Part shown: piece after piece, positions 9,042 through 18,456 of the stretch
How positions within the stretch are numbered: the stretch's first letter is position 1
Layout: each line of letters opens with the position of its first letter
The notes under the pieces: generated by a model
Database searches by the model: none
The model's input: the letters and a program-made list of their open reading frames with translations, nothing else
What the model was told of the DNA's origin: nothing
Position numbers and translations under genes: made by a program
Assembly (NCBI RefSeq): GCF_025519785.1
Contig: NZ_JAOPKZ010000005.1
Span: 62,001 to 126,000, forward strand
DNA from: Staphylococcus marylandisciuri
GTDB taxonomy: Bacteria > Bacillota > Bacilli > Staphylococcales > Staphylococcaceae
DNA length: 64,000 bases
Direction of reading: 5' to 3'

Positions 9042-11109
9042 GTTGAACAATGAAGTTACAAAAAGAAAAGACGATGGTTTCTTTGATTTAGAAAAAGACC
9101 AAGAAGCGCTAGAAGTATATCTACAAGAAATCGAAGATAAAACAATTTATTTTGATAGCGAAATCGAACGTTTACATTATTTAGTAGACAACGATTTTTA
9201 TTTTGACGTTTTCCAAAAATATTCTGAATCTCAATTAATTGAGATAACGGAATATGCCCGGCGCATCAACTTCAGATTTGCGAGCTATATGTCAGCGAGC
9301 AAATTCTATAAAGACTATGCGATGAAAACGAATGATAAAGAAAATATACTAGAAGATTACAATCAACATGTTACGATTGTAGCGCTATATTTAGCTGATG
9401 GGGATATCGCCTTAGCGAAGCGATTTATCTCAGCTATGGTAGAACAACGCTATCAACCTGCAACGCCTACTTTCTTAAATGCTGGACGTGCGCGTCGCGG
9501 TGAGCTTGTATCATGCTTCCTGTTAGAAGTTGATGATAGTTTAAATTCTATTAACTTTATTGATTCTACCGCTAAACAACTGAGTAAGATTGGTGGGGGA
9601 GTAGCCATCAATCTTTCTAAATTACGTGCGCGTGGTGAGGCTATCAAAGGGATTAAAGGTGTAGCCAAAGGTGTGCTTCCAGTAGCTAAATCTCTTGAGG
9701 GTGGCTTTAGTTATGCTGACCAATTAGGTCAACGTCCGGGTGCAGGTGCAGTTTACCTTAATATCTTCCACTACGACGTTGAAGAATTTTTAGATACGAA
9801 AAAGGTCAATGCTGATGAGGATTTACGTCTATCCACTATTTCTACAGGCTTAATCGTTCCATCTAAATTCTTTGAACTGGCTAAAGAAGGTAAAGAATTC
9901 TATATGTTCGCACCTCATACAGTTTATCAAGAATATGGCGTGACGTTGGACGACCTCAATCTTGATGAGTATTACGATGCCCTTGTGGACAACCCTAATG
10001 TGGATAAAAAGAAAAAAGATGCACGTGAGATGCTAAATACGATTGCACAAACGCAACTTCAATCAGGTTACCCATATTTAATGTTTAAGGATAATGCTAA
10101 TAAAGTCCATCCTAACTCTAATATTGGTCAAATTAAGATGAGTAACCTTTGCACAGAAATCTTCCAACTACAAGAAACTTCAATTATTAATGACTACGGG
10201 ACTGAAGATGAAATTAAACGTGATATATCTTGTAATCTAGGTTCACTTAACATCGTTAATGTGATGGAATCAGGTAAATTTAGAGACTCTGTTGCTACAG
10301 GCATGGATGCGTTAACATTTGTTAGTGATGAAGCGAATATTCAGAATGCACCTGGTGTGAAAAAAGCGAATAGTGAACTTCATTCAGTAGGTCTTGGTGT
10401 GATGAATTTACACGGATATCTTGCTAAGAACCAAATTGGTTATGAATCAGAAGAAGCTAAAGACTTTGCTAACACTTTCTTTATGATGCTTAACTATTAC
10501 TCTATATTAAGATCAATGGAAATAGCTAAGGAACGCCAAACGATCTTTAAAGACTTTGATAAGTCTGATTACGCTAATGGCAAGTACTTCGAGTATTACA
10601 CTACTCAATCGTTTGAACCGCAATATGAAAAGGTACGTCGTTTGTTTGAGGGGTTAGACATTCCTACTGCTGAAGATTGGAAAGAGCTACAAGCTCAAGT
10701 AGAGGAGCACGGTCTTTATCACGCTTATCGCTTAGCTATTGCGCCGACACAAAGTATTTCTTACGTGCAAAACGCTACGCCATCTGTCATGCCAATCGTT
10801 GATCAAATTGAGCGTCGTACGTATGGCAACTCTGAAACGTTCTATCCAATGCCATTCTTATCACCGCAAACTATGTGGTATTACAAGTCGGCATTTAATA
10901 CAGATCAGATGAAATTAATCGACCTCATTTCTACTATTCAGACTCATGTGGATCAAGGCATCTCCACTATTCTGTATGTTAACTCTGAGGTTTCTACACG
11001 CGAGCTATCGAGACTATATGTCTATGCACATCATAAAGGCTTAAAATCACTTTACTATACACGTAACAAGTTACTTAGTGTAGACGAATGTACAAGTTGT
11101 TCAGTTTAA
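9004..11109 (+). CDS. nrdE: Class Ib ribonucleoside-diphosphate reductase alpha subunit NrdE
   Basis: 701 residues from the ATG behind AAGGTGGGTC; the open frame extends 12 codons further up, but those lie within nrdI and have no ribosome binding site. It reduces ribonucleoside diphosphates to the deoxy forms. [18 protein letters not shown] near residue 160 holds the first redox cysteine, SNLCTEIFQ and [10 protein letters not shown] (residues about 380-420) hold the radical-site and partner cysteines, and the tail CTSCSV is the thioredoxin/NrdH-facing CxxC pair. The short N-terminus, lacking an ATP cone, is normal for class Ib. Confidence 0.96.
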   Translation: MKTIDEKRYNHIELNNEVTKRKDDGFFDLEKDQEALEVYLQEIEDKTIYFDSEIERLHYLVDNDFYFDVFQKYSESQLIEITEYARRINFRFASYMSASKFYKDYAMKTNDKENILEDYNQHVTIVALYLADGDIALAKRFISAMVEQRYQPATPTFLNAGRARRGELVSCFLLEVDDSLNSINFIDSTAKQLSKIGGGVAINLSKLRARGEAIKGIKGVAKGVLPVAKSLEGGFSYADQLGQRPGAGAVYLNIFHYDVEEFLDTKKVNADEDLRLSTISTGLIVPSKFFELAKEGKEFYMFAPHTVYQEYGVTLDDLNLDEYYDALVDNPNVDKKKKDAREMLNTIAQTQLQSGYPYLMFKDNANKVHPNSNIGQIKMSNLCTEIFQLQETSIINDYGTEDEIKRDISCNLGSLNIVNVMESGKFRDSVATGMDALTFVSDEANIQNAPGVKKANSELHSVGLGVMNLHGYLAKNQIGYESEEAKDFANTFFMMLNYYSILRSMEIAKERQTIFKDFDKSDYANGKYFEYYTTQSFEPQYEKVRRLFEGLDIPTAEDWKELQAQVEEHGLYHAYRLAIAPTQSISYVQNATPSVMPIVDQIERRTYGNSETFYPMPFLSPQTMWYYKSAFNTDQMKLIDLISTIQTHVDQGISTILYVNSEVSTRELSRLYVYAHHKGLKSLYYTRNKLLSVDECTSCSV

Positions 11110-11145
11110 TAATCAATTGAGCTTAAGCATGTCGTTAAGAATTAT

Positions 11146-11214
11146 CTAAAGGGAGGGAAGGATATTGTTATCGATTCTCGCAATCGTAAGACTTTATTCC
11201 GCTCCCTCTTTTAA
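11146..11214 (+). other. Structured spacer between nrdE and nrdF
   Basis: The 143-base gap holds GGGAG (about 11152) opposite CTCCC (about 11204), and inside it CGATT-CTCGC-AATCG. It looks like a decayed member of the GGGAGCGGGACAGAAATC hairpin family. It could weaken or process the transcript between the two subunit genes, but this is inference. Confidence 0.3.
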
Positions 11215-11252
11215 TACATAAACTATAACTTAGATTGGAGTAGGTTTATCTA

Positions 11253-12221
11253 ATGAAAGCAGTAAATTGGAATACGCAAGAGGATATGACAAACATGTTT
11301 TGGCGTCAAAATATTTCTCAAATGTGGGTTGAAACTGAATTTAAAGTTTCAAAAGATATTGCGAGTTGGAAGACATTAACTGACGAGGAAAAGAATGCCT
11401 TTAAGTATGCGCTAGCAGGTCTGACAGGGCTTGATACCCATCAAGCAGATGATGGTATGCCGCTTGTGATGATGCATACAACTGATTTACGTAAAAAAGC
11501 AGTCTACTCTTTCATGGCGATGATGGAACAAATCCATGCGAAGAGCTATTCTCACATATTCACAACGCTTCTCCCTTCAAGTGAAACGAATTATCTCTTA
11601 GATACATGGGTTATTGAAGAACCTCATCTAAAATACAAAGCAGACGTCATTGTAGGTAATTATCATAAATTATGGGGAAAAGATGCCTCTATTTATGATC
11701 AATACTTAGCGAGAGTTTCAAGTGTGTTCTTAGAGACGTTTCTATTCTATTCAGGGTTTTATTATCCGCTATATTTAGCTGGGCAAGGGAAGATGACCAC
11801 TTCAGGTGAAATCATTCGTAAAATTCTTCTAGATGAATCTATTCATGGTGTATTTACAGGTTTAGATGCTCAAAGCCTACGCAATGAGCTTTCTGAAAGT
11901 GAAAAGCAAAAAGCTGACCAGGAAATGTATCGTTTACTTGAAGATTTATATAGAAATGAGGTTTCTTATACCCATAAGCTTTACGATGATATCGGTTTAA
12001 CTGATGATGTGTTAAACTATGTTCGTTATAACGGTAATAAAGCTTTATCTAATTTAGGTTTCGAACCTTACTTTGAAGAGAAAGAATTCAATCCAATAAT
12101 TGAAAATGCGTTAGATACCTCTACAAAAAATCACGACTTTTTCTCTGTAAAAGGTGATGGTTATACACTTGCATTGAACGTAGAAGCACTACAAGATGAA
12201 GATTTTATATTTGATGATTAA
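11253..12221 (+). CDS. nrdF: Class Ib ribonucleoside-diphosphate reductase beta subunit NrdF
   Basis: 322 residues, the usual class Ib small-subunit length. The metal ligands are visible in GLTGLDTHQAD, MMEQIHAKSYSHIF (ExxH) and RKILLDESIHGVFTGL (second ExxH), and the C-terminal tail (EALQDEDFIFDD) is the NrdE-docking peptide. It carries the dimanganese or diiron tyrosyl radical. It is the last gene of nrdI-nrdE-nrdF and is followed 54 bases on by a long hairpin that probably ends the transcript. Confidence 0.96.
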   Translation: MKAVNWNTQEDMTNMFWRQNISQMWVETEFKVSKDIASWKTLTDEEKNAFKYALAGLTGLDTHQADDGMPLVMMHTTDLRKKAVYSFMAMMEQIHAKSYSHIFTTLLPSSETNYLLDTWVIEEPHLKYKADVIVGNYHKLWGKDASIYDQYLARVSSVFLETFLFYSGFYYPLYLAGQGKMTTSGEIIRKILLDESIHGVFTGLDAQSLRNELSESEKQKADQEMYRLLEDLYRNEVSYTHKLYDDIGLTDDVLNYVRYNGNKALSNLGFEPYFEEKEFNPIIENALDTSTKNHDFFSVKGDGYTLALNVEALQDEDFIFDD

Positions 12222-12275
12222 TGTGAATTAAGACGACATCACAATAAAGCTAAGCCATGAAGTATGAAGAAAGAT

Positions 12276-12326
12276 GGGAGCGGGGCAGAAATCTTTTTAT
12301 TCAAATTAGATTTCTGTCCCGCTCCC
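12276..12326. terminator. Solo GGGAGCGGG hairpin repeat, likely nrdF terminator
   Basis: A 19-bp stem (GGGAGCGGGGCAGAAATCT against AGATTTCTGTCCCGCTCCC, one G-T pair) with a 13-base loop and a short T-rich tail. This is the same module that ends the composite repeats, here standing alone. The remaining bases up to 12485 hold nothing I can support. Confidence 0.65.
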
Positions 12327-12485
12327 TTTATTTCGCCACTTATGATCTCCTCTTAATGTTTAGAGTTGTTCAAATATATGATAAAAAATACCAGATGGGA
12401 GTTCTAAGGATTTAGAGTTAAGAATATGAGGAATGAAATCCCGATCTAACATCACATTAACTCCCTTTACACCCGTTCACTCGTT

Positions 12486-12800
12486 CTAAATCTCAAAATA
12501 GTGATGATAATGATACAGACAACGTGTATTAAAGTGAGACGCACAATTAGGGCACGCTTCACTCATCATGTACTCGCTGATTTTCATTTCGTACTGACAT
12601 ACGCCACATAGCACTACACGTTGATCAAATTCAGATTCCGACCATCTTTTAGTCATGTGTTTTTCATTCTCTTCATGGCATTTATAACACGGATAGTACT
12701 TATTGCAGCATTTAAACTTTATAGCTATGATATCCACCATAGAGTGATAGTGGGTACATCTCGCTTCATTATCTACTGTGTTTCCATAAATTTCTACCAT
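12486..12800 (-). CDS. CHY-type zinc-finger protein
   Basis: 104 residues from an ATG preceded by GAGGTTGTC; five earlier codons have no better signal. It carries the CHY zinc-finger pattern: CTHYHSMVDIIAIKFKCC, YPCYKCHEENEKH, VVLCGVCQYEM and CPNCASHFN provide repeated Cys/His zinc ligands. Eukaryotic relatives (Hot13) act in thiol and zinc handling; the bacterial role is unknown. It lies 31 bases downstream of murB on the same strand and may share its transcript. Confidence 0.85.
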   Translation of the reverse strand: MVEIYGNTVDNEARCTHYHSMVDIIAIKFKCCNKYYPCYKCHEENEKHMTKRWSESEFDQRVVLCGVCQYEMKISEYMMSEACPNCASHFNTRCLYHYHHYFEI

Positions 12801-12831
12801 AAATGACAACCTCAAACCTTTTAACTATAAT

Positions 12832-13755
12832 TTATCTACTTTGTGGATGTTCCCCTATAATACGTACTTCAGGATTCAAGTCGACATCGAATTTTTCTTT
12901 TACTACTGTTTGAACGTGATGAATTAAGTCTTCATAGTCTGTGGCAGAACCACCATCAATGTTTACCATAAACCCGGCATGTTTTTTAGAAACCTCTACG
13001 CCACCAATACGGTAGCCTTGTAAATTTGAATCTTGAATAAGTTTTCCTGCAAAATGACCTGGTGGACGTTGGAAGACGCTTCCACAAGAAGGATATTCTA
13101 ATGGTTGCTTAGATTCACGTCGTTCTGTAAGGTCGTCCATCTTAGCTTGAATATCGTCCAAATCACCAGGAGCAAGGGTGAAAGCCGCCTCAACCACAAC
13201 AAGGTGATCTTGTTGGACGATACTATTGCGATAATCTAATTGCAATTCTTTATTCGTATAGGTTAGCAGCTCACCTTGTTCATTAATACATAGTGCGTAA
13301 TCGATACAATCTTTTACTTCGCCTCCATAAGCCCCTGCATTCATAAATACTGCGCCGCCAATCGAACCAGGTATACCGCAAGCGAATTCTAATCCAGTTA
13401 GCACGTGGTCTCGAGCTGTTCTTGAGACATCAATTATAGCTGCACCGCTTCCCGCGATGATAGAAGAGTCTGAAACGTCAATGTAATCTAAAGATAGAAG
13501 GCTTAGCACGATGCCCCTAATTCCACCTTCACGTATAATAATGTTAGAACCGTTACCTAAGTATGTGATGGGAATATCATTTTGATAAGCAAAGCCCACA
13601 ATTTTCTGTACTTCTTCTGAAGTTGTAGGCGAGAGATAGAAATCTGCTTCTCCACCAGTTTCAGTATATGTATAGCGCTTTAAAGGTTCGTCCACTTTAA
13701 TAATGTCGTCAGGAACGAGCGATTTCAATTCTGCTAAGATGTCATTTTTATCCAA
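12832..13755 (-). CDS. murB: UDP-N-acetylenolpyruvoylglucosamine reductase MurB
   Basis: 307 residues. FAD-dependent reductase of cytoplasmic peptidoglycan precursor synthesis, converting UDP-GlcNAc-enolpyruvate to UDP-MurNAc. The FAD-binding part shows [19 protein letters not shown] near residue 60 and [27 protein letters not shown] near residue 117; the substrate part has [18 protein letters not shown], containing the catalytic Ser, and PEVRIIGE at the C-terminus. The start codon is TTG, 10 bases after AAAGGA. Confidence 0.95.
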   Translation of the reverse strand: MDKNDILAELKSLVPDDIIKVDEPLKRYTYTETGGEADFYLSPTTSEEVQKIVGFAYQNDIPITYLGNGSNIIIREGGIRGIVLSLLSLDYIDVSDSSIIAGSGAAIIDVSRTARDHVLTGLEFACGIPGSIGGAVFMNAGAYGGEVKDCIDYALCINEQGELLTYTNKELQLDYRNSIVQQDHLVVVEAAFTLAPGDLDDIQAKMDDLTERRESKQPLEYPSCGSVFQRPPGHFAGKLIQDSNLQGYRIGGVEVSKKHAGFMVNIDGGSATDYEDLIHHVQTVVKEKFDVDLNPEVRIIGEHPQSR

Positions 13756-13994
13756 TATAAAACATCCTTTCCTCTTCTCATTAACTAAATTTATTATATC
13801 AACTCTCTTGTGAATTTGCGATGAGAGGCGGTTTTAAGAGTGATATGGAGAAATGATTTTATTCAGTAAACATAAAGACTCAGTGCTGGATGGATAGCTC
13901 GTTGGAGTGAAAGTACGTTTCTCATTGACTTGTCACTGCTATTTAAGTTTAACCATAACTTATCATAAAACATAACCAAAGATAAGCCGTACGC

Positions 13995-14531
13995 TTATAG
14001 ATGAGTTATATCTTCTGCGTATTGACGATACATTTTATTCAACGCTTGCTGTTTCGCTCTTTCATACTGGCTGATGTGTGTAACGTTGTGAAGAATTTTC
14101 TCTTTTTTATCGGCAAAAGCTTTCGCGATGGCTGGATTTGAACTTAACGCTTTATCCATTTGCTCATATTGCGAAAAAAGTGGTGTGTCTAATTGTATAA
14201 TATGCAAGCGCGCGACCTGTTTTAAATCGATTAAATTGTTAAATTGAGCCATAACGACCTTTTTCTTATAAGGATGGTGTAAACGATAGAATCCTGCGTA
14301 ATTAAGTCTCTTTTCATCTAGAGAGGTAATATCATGCAAGTTATCAACACCTACGAGTATATCTAAAATAGGTTCAGTGGGATAATTAAAGTGCTTTGTA
14401 CCTCCGATATGCTGAGTCGTTTTGACTGGAGAATCTAATAAATTAAATAACAATTTCCGTAATTCTTCATATTGTTTAGCGAACTGGTGGTTTGTATCAT
14501 GCGAGATAAAGTTTTGCACTTTTGAATACAT
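13995..14531 (-). CDS. GrpB-like nucleotidyltransferase-fold protein (UPF0157)
   Basis: 178 residues. It has the GrpB family pattern: TTQHIGGTKHFNYPTEPILDILVGVDN (residues about 39-65) contains the HIGST-like and DILVGV motifs of the nucleotidyltransferase fold, and FYRLHHPYKKKVVMAQF and ARLHIIQL follow as expected. Biochemical function of the family is unsettled. The start follows AAAGAGGTTAAAACG. It is divergent from the lipoprotein gene, with a 107-base promoter gap between them. Confidence 0.75.
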   Translation of the reverse strand: MYSKVQNFISHDTNHQFAKQYEELRKLLFNLLDSPVKTTQHIGGTKHFNYPTEPILDILVGVDNLHDITSLDEKRLNYAGFYRLHHPYKKKVVMAQFNNLIDLKQVARLHIIQLDTPLFSQYEQMDKALSSNPAIAKAFADKKEKILHNVTHISQYERAKQQALNKMYRQYAEDITHL

Positions 14532-14638
14532 CGTTTTAACCTCTTTAATCTTATAGTTAAATCAAGATTGAAATTACCACACTATGATTTTCTTTGCAAT
14601 AAGGTTTATGTATAATACGGTATGTTAGGGGGATAATA

Positions 14639-15523
14639 ATGAGAAGGTATACTATATTAATAACTTTAATAATCTTAGTATTAATCATAGCTGGATGTAA
14701 AAATAATGAACCTAAAGATCTCTCTAAATTTGAAAAACACCTAGATGATACACAACAAAAAGAAGAGAAGGTAAAAGATACATTAGATAAGCTAGATCTA
14801 GAACAAGTACATAAATTGAAAGGTCAAGAAATGACTGATGACAATAAAAAAGAATTTAATGAACTTCAAACTCAAATTAATAAAAAATTAGTACCTCAAA
14901 TGGAAGCATATGAGAAATCAGCTAAGACATTGCCTGCTAAATCAAAAAAAGTAAAAAAGTTGAAGAAAACCTATTTAAAAGGGGTAAAAGAGAAGAAGAA
15001 GCGAGTTACTGATCTTCAAGAATTTGTGGATTTATGTAATCAATCTATTAAAGCTAATGAGGATATCTTAGATTATACTCGATTATTTGAGAAGAAACGT
15101 TCCTTGATGGAAGATGATGTAGAAAAGGCTAAGAAAAACGGCAGTAAAGAAGATGTAGAAAGTTTCACGAGAAAAGTTGAAAATAATAATAAAGAATTAA
15201 AAGATACAGCTCAAAAGCATGTGGAAAGTAAATCAGCAGAAGAAGGTCGTAAAGCAATAAAAACGCATATCATGCCACTTATTGATAAACAAATTAAAGA
15301 TTTAAATCAGACTACGATTACAGCTTCAAGTGTTAATGAAGCGCGGAAAAATGCGATTGAAATGTATTATAGTTTGCAAAATTACTATGAAACGCGTCAA
15401 GAAACGATGAATATTAGTGACAAGCTTGCGGGCATTAATCATAAATCTCTACTTACAAAAGGTAAAGATCTTGAACGATATGATCGACATTTTGAAGCAG
15501 AGCTGAAAAAATTAAAGTCATAA
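14639..15523 (+). CDS. EMYY-motif lipoprotein
   Basis: 294 residues. A lipoprotein signal peptide is clear: basic MRRY, a hydrophobic stretch and the lipobox LIIAGC, with Cys20 as the lipid-modified residue. The mature part is highly charged and helical with probable coiled coils, ending with NAIEMYYSLQNYYETRQ, the EMYY signature of a staphylococcal lipoprotein family of unknown function. It is expected on the outer face of the membrane. The start follows AGGGGGATAATA. It is monocistronic. Confidence 0.8.
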   Translation: MRRYTILITLIILVLIIAGCKNNEPKDLSKFEKHLDDTQQKEEKVKDTLDKLDLEQVHKLKGQEMTDDNKKEFNELQTQINKKLVPQMEAYEKSAKTLPAKSKKVKKLKKTYLKGVKEKKKRVTDLQEFVDLCNQSIKANEDILDYTRLFEKKRSLMEDDVEKAKKNGSKEDVESFTRKVENNNKELKDTAQKHVESKSAEEGRKAIKTHIMPLIDKQIKDLNQTTITASSVNEARKNAIEMYYSLQNYYETRQETMNISDKLAGINHKSLLTKGKDLERYDRHFEAELKKLKS

Positions 15524-15747
15524 GAGATGAATAGATAGAGAGCTAATTATGTTCATTCACGCGCATCCTTCACGCTGACTAGAATTTTAAAAAAGTTACT
15601 GACTAGTATGCTTAGAGTACAGACTACTTCTGTCTAATGACTGTATTAGAAACGTGATAGTAGATTGTTGTATCCATGTTTATGCCTCTTAGTTAAATTA
15701 GAATTAACGGTTAACATAGAAGGGGTAATTGTGTATAATTGGAAACA

Positions 15748-15776
15748 TTGACATAGGAAAATATTGTAGATAACTA
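15748..15776 (+). promoter_or_regulatory. Candidate promoter upstream of ytxJ
   Basis: TTGACA (15748-15753), a 17-base spacer and TAACTA (15771-15776). A second TATAAT lies at about 15832. The 390-base gap between the lipoprotein gene and ytxJ shows no gene. Confidence 0.35.
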
Positions 15777-15913
15777 AGAGTGGACGAGTAGTGGGGGGCT
15801 ACTAACAGCTATAGAAATACGATTCATGATATAATATCCATGGTCGTTAAGACAGATTACTTATACCTTCTAACGAAACTCTCGCTCGTTAAATCTTTTT
15901 AGAGGTGAATAGA

Positions 15914-16234
15914 ATGGCTATAAAGCTGAGTTCGATTGACCAGTTTGAACAAGTGATAGGGGAAAATAAATATGTCTATGTGTTTAAGCACAGTGAGACA
16001 TGTCCAATTTCAGTAAATGCTTATGATCAGTTCAACAAATTTTTATATGAAAGAGATATGGACGGTTATTATTTAATAGTTCAACAAGAAAGAAAACTAT
16101 CTGACTACATTGAAGAACAAACTCAAGTTAAACACGAATCTCCACAAGCATTCTACTTTGTAGATGGAGAAGTAAAATGGCACGCGAGTCACGATGATAT
16201 TAACGTGGCAACTTTAGCTAAAGCTGAAGAGTAA
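15914..16234 (+). CDS. ytxJ: Monothiol bacilliredoxin YtxJ/BrxC-type
   Basis: 106 residues from the ATG after GAGGTGAATAGA. Thioredoxin-like fold with a single cysteine, Cys30, in FKHSETCPISVNAYDQF, the TCPIS active-site motif of the bacillithiol-system family. These proteins remove bacillithiol from S-bacillithiolated proteins or take part in its redox cycling, consistent with a staphylococcal host that uses bacillithiol in place of glutathione. Single gene with its own terminator. Confidence 0.88.
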   Translation: MAIKLSSIDQFEQVIGENKYVYVFKHSETCPISVNAYDQFNKFLYERDMDGYYLIVQQERKLSDYIEEQTQVKHESPQAFYFVDGEVKWHASHDDINVATLAKAEE

Positions 16235-16251
16235 ATTAAATATTAAAGTAT

Positions 16252-16297
16252 AGCGCTTGTTGGCTTTTCATTTCGCAGTCAGCAAGCGCTTTTTTTG
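16252..16297 (+). terminator. Terminator after ytxJ
   Basis: AGCGCTTG (16252-16259) pairs with CAAGCGCT (16283-16290), followed by a run of seven T residues. Confidence 0.85.
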
Positions 16298-16333
16298 TGG
16301 TTCTATTTAAAGAAAAGGCACTAGTAGATTTAA

Positions 16334-16472
16334 GAGATTGAAACATAAAGTTTCGGTGCTCTTGGAAACCGATGAACGGCGTTCCACGAGCAATATTGTC
16401 GATAGAAACGCGCATGATTCGGGAGCGGGACAGAAATCTAATTTGAATAAAAAGATTTCGTAGTCCCGCTCC
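16334..16472 (-). repeat. AGCGTTTC-type repeat module plus GGGAGCGGG hairpin
   Basis: The minus orientation carries a second repeat family (landmarks CTCTTGGAAACCGATGAACG and GAAACGC) joined to the GGGAGCGGGACAGAAATC...GTCCCGCTCCC hairpin (about 16421-16472). The stretch 16473-16799 holds only the glycerate kinase promoter region as far as I can see. Confidence 0.75.
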
Positions 16473-16799
16473 CATGTCCCGACCGTACTGGAGTGGTCGA
16501 TGTGGTTATAGCGTGCTGATCAAAGACAGCAGCAATTAACAAATATCTCTTTAAGGTAAGCGGTTGGATGCGAGCAAACGCTTCTATAGCACTTCTTAGT
16601 ACTAATGTAACAGTTAATGCTCGTTTGTTATTTATAGCGCTTGGAAGTACATCTAACTTATTTCATGAAATAAATTTCTTCTACATGTATAATAGAGTAC
16701 TGAATTCGTTATAATTTTACTAACTATTAGACTTACAATGTGAAAAGGTAAGTATATCAATATAATGAGAGAAATGAGAATATTTAACGAGGTGACAGG

Positions 16800-17921
16800 A
16801 TGAAAGTATTAGTAGCTATGGATGAGTTTAATGGAATTATCTCGAGCTACCAAGCAAATCGCTATGTCGAAGAAGCAGTAGCAAGTCAAATTGAGTCAGC
16901 AGATATAGTACAAGTACCTTTATTTAATGGCCGACACGAGCTCACAGACTCTGTCTTCCTCTGGCAATCAGGTACAAAGTATCGGATTAAGGTGCATGAC
17001 GCTGATATGAAAGAGGATGAAGCTTTATATGGGATTACTGAACAGGGTATGGCTGTTATCGAAGGAAATTTATTTCTTAAAGGAAAGAACGCAATAGACT
17101 GTAGAACAAGTTATGGCATGGGTGAAATGGTAGAGGATGCTTTGAATCGCGATGCTAAGCATATAGTCATTTCTCTTGGTGGAATAGATAGTTTTGATGG
17201 CGGGGCAGGTATGTTACAAGCTTTAGGTGCTCGTTTCTATGACGATGAAGGTCAATTCGTCGATGCGAGTCAAGGCGCTCGCGTATTAAAGCATATACGT
17301 AAGGTTGATTTACATCAATTAAATCCTAAGCTTAAAGATGTGCGCTTACAGGTCATGTCTGACTTTGACAGCAAACTTTATGGTCGTCATAGTGAAATTA
17401 TGCAAATATATCAAACACAAGGGCTAACACGTGAAAAAGCGGCAGAGATTGATAATTTAGTTTGGTACTTTAGTGAAATATTAAAAAATGAAGAAAAAAT
17501 TCAGCTCGGACCCGTAGTACGTGGCGGTGCAGGGGGCGGTATAGCAGCGTTACTAAACGCGCTTTATGGCGCTGAAATTATGACAAGTCATGAATTAGTT
17601 GATCAATTAACTCATTTAGAGTCACTTATTAAAGAAGCTGATTTAATTATTTTTGGAGAGGGAGTAAATGAGGAAGACTATGTGCTTGAAACAACTACAC
17701 AACGTATAGCTGAACTAGCAACTCATTACGATACGCCATCTATTGCCATCTGTGCGACGCCAGATAAATTTGAACGTTTCGAATCTTTAGGGGTAACAGC
17801 GATGTTTAATACCTTCATTGAAATGCCTCGTACGTATACTGATTTTAAAATGGGTATTCAAATTCGCCATTATACAGTTCAAGCGATAAAATTATTAAAG
17901 ATGAGCTTGAATGATGAATAA
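16800..17921 (+). CDS. glxK: Glycerate kinase (GlxK/GarK family)
   Basis: 373 residues. Family landmarks include the N-terminal MKVLVAMDEFNGIISSYQA (lysine- or substrate-binding in relatives as DSFKGSLS), ISLGGIDSFDGGAGMLQALGARF near residue 122 and GPVVRGGAGGGIAALLNALYG near residue 238, with a late ADLIIFGEGVNEEDY. It phosphorylates glycerate for entry into lower glycolysis. The start follows CGAGGTGACAGG. The FNGII variation of the usual FKGSL motif is worth noting: the usual lysine is replaced by asparagine. Confidence 0.85.
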   Translation: MKVLVAMDEFNGIISSYQANRYVEEAVASQIESADIVQVPLFNGRHELTDSVFLWQSGTKYRIKVHDADMKEDEALYGITEQGMAVIEGNLFLKGKNAIDCRTSYGMGEMVEDALNRDAKHIVISLGGIDSFDGGAGMLQALGARFYDDEGQFVDASQGARVLKHIRKVDLHQLNPKLKDVRLQVMSDFDSKLYGRHSEIMQIYQTQGLTREKAAEIDNLVWYFSEILKNEEKIQLGPVVRGGAGGGIAALLNALYGAEIMTSHELVDQLTHLESLIKEADLIIFGEGVNEEDYVLETTTQRIAELATHYDTPSIAICATPDKFERFESLGVTAMFNTFIEMPRTYTDFKMGIQIRHYTVQAIKLLKMSLNDE

Positions 17922-18128
17922 AAAATGTCAGTAATATAGGGGGATAAGTTCGGCACAAGAACGGAGCTTTCCATTTTGGTAGTGATATTAAGTCTTATTA
18001 TAGCATTTGTACGTAAGGCACCTCGGTATTTAGTTGTTGGAATTAATTAAATGATACGAGTTGATTTTAGTTTTTTAAAGTATTGTATTGTCAAATGTCA
18101 TGTTAATGCAAAGTATGGAATAAGAAGA

Positions 18129-18179
18129 GGGAGCGGGACAGAAATCTAATTTGAATAAAAAGATTTCTGTCCCGCTCCC
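18129..18179. terminator. Solo GGGAGCGGG hairpin repeat
   Basis: A perfect 19-bp stem, GGGAGCGGGACAGAAATCT against AGATTTCTGTCCCGCTCCC, with a T-containing tail (TCTTCCTTCTTT). It could terminate glycerate kinase transcription, about 210 bases after the stop. Confidence 0.55.
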
Positions 18180-18214
18180 TCTTCCTTCTTTGGAATATAT
18201 GTTCTAACTCTTAA

Positions 18215-18310
18215 AAGAGGTGGGACAAAAGCGTTTGTGTCGACAACCCAGTTGTTGGCACGCCCTTCATCGGTTTCCCAGAGCATAGAAACCTTATGTT
18301 CCCACTTCTT
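18215..18310 (+). repeat. Second repeat family module
   Basis: A copy with landmarks GTGGGACAAAAGCG, CATCGGTTTCCCAGAGCATAG and CTTATGTTCCCAC, related to copies near 16334, 23190, 31390 and 43580. The gap 17922-18456 holds no gene. Confidence 0.65.
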
Positions 18311-18456
18311 ATAGATTAAACCCCTAGTCTTAAATTAAGAGGTTTTAACATTCAAAATAACTTCCGGTTCTTATTTAAGTCATTACCGACATAACGTTAA
18401 GTTTAGCACAGCTTAGTAGTTTCAAGTAGGCGGCTGAGTTTCATTCACATTGTAGT

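Noticed and set aside
16236..16475. Open frame of 79 codons on the minus strand
   Set aside because: It is formed by the ytxJ terminator and the repeat module.
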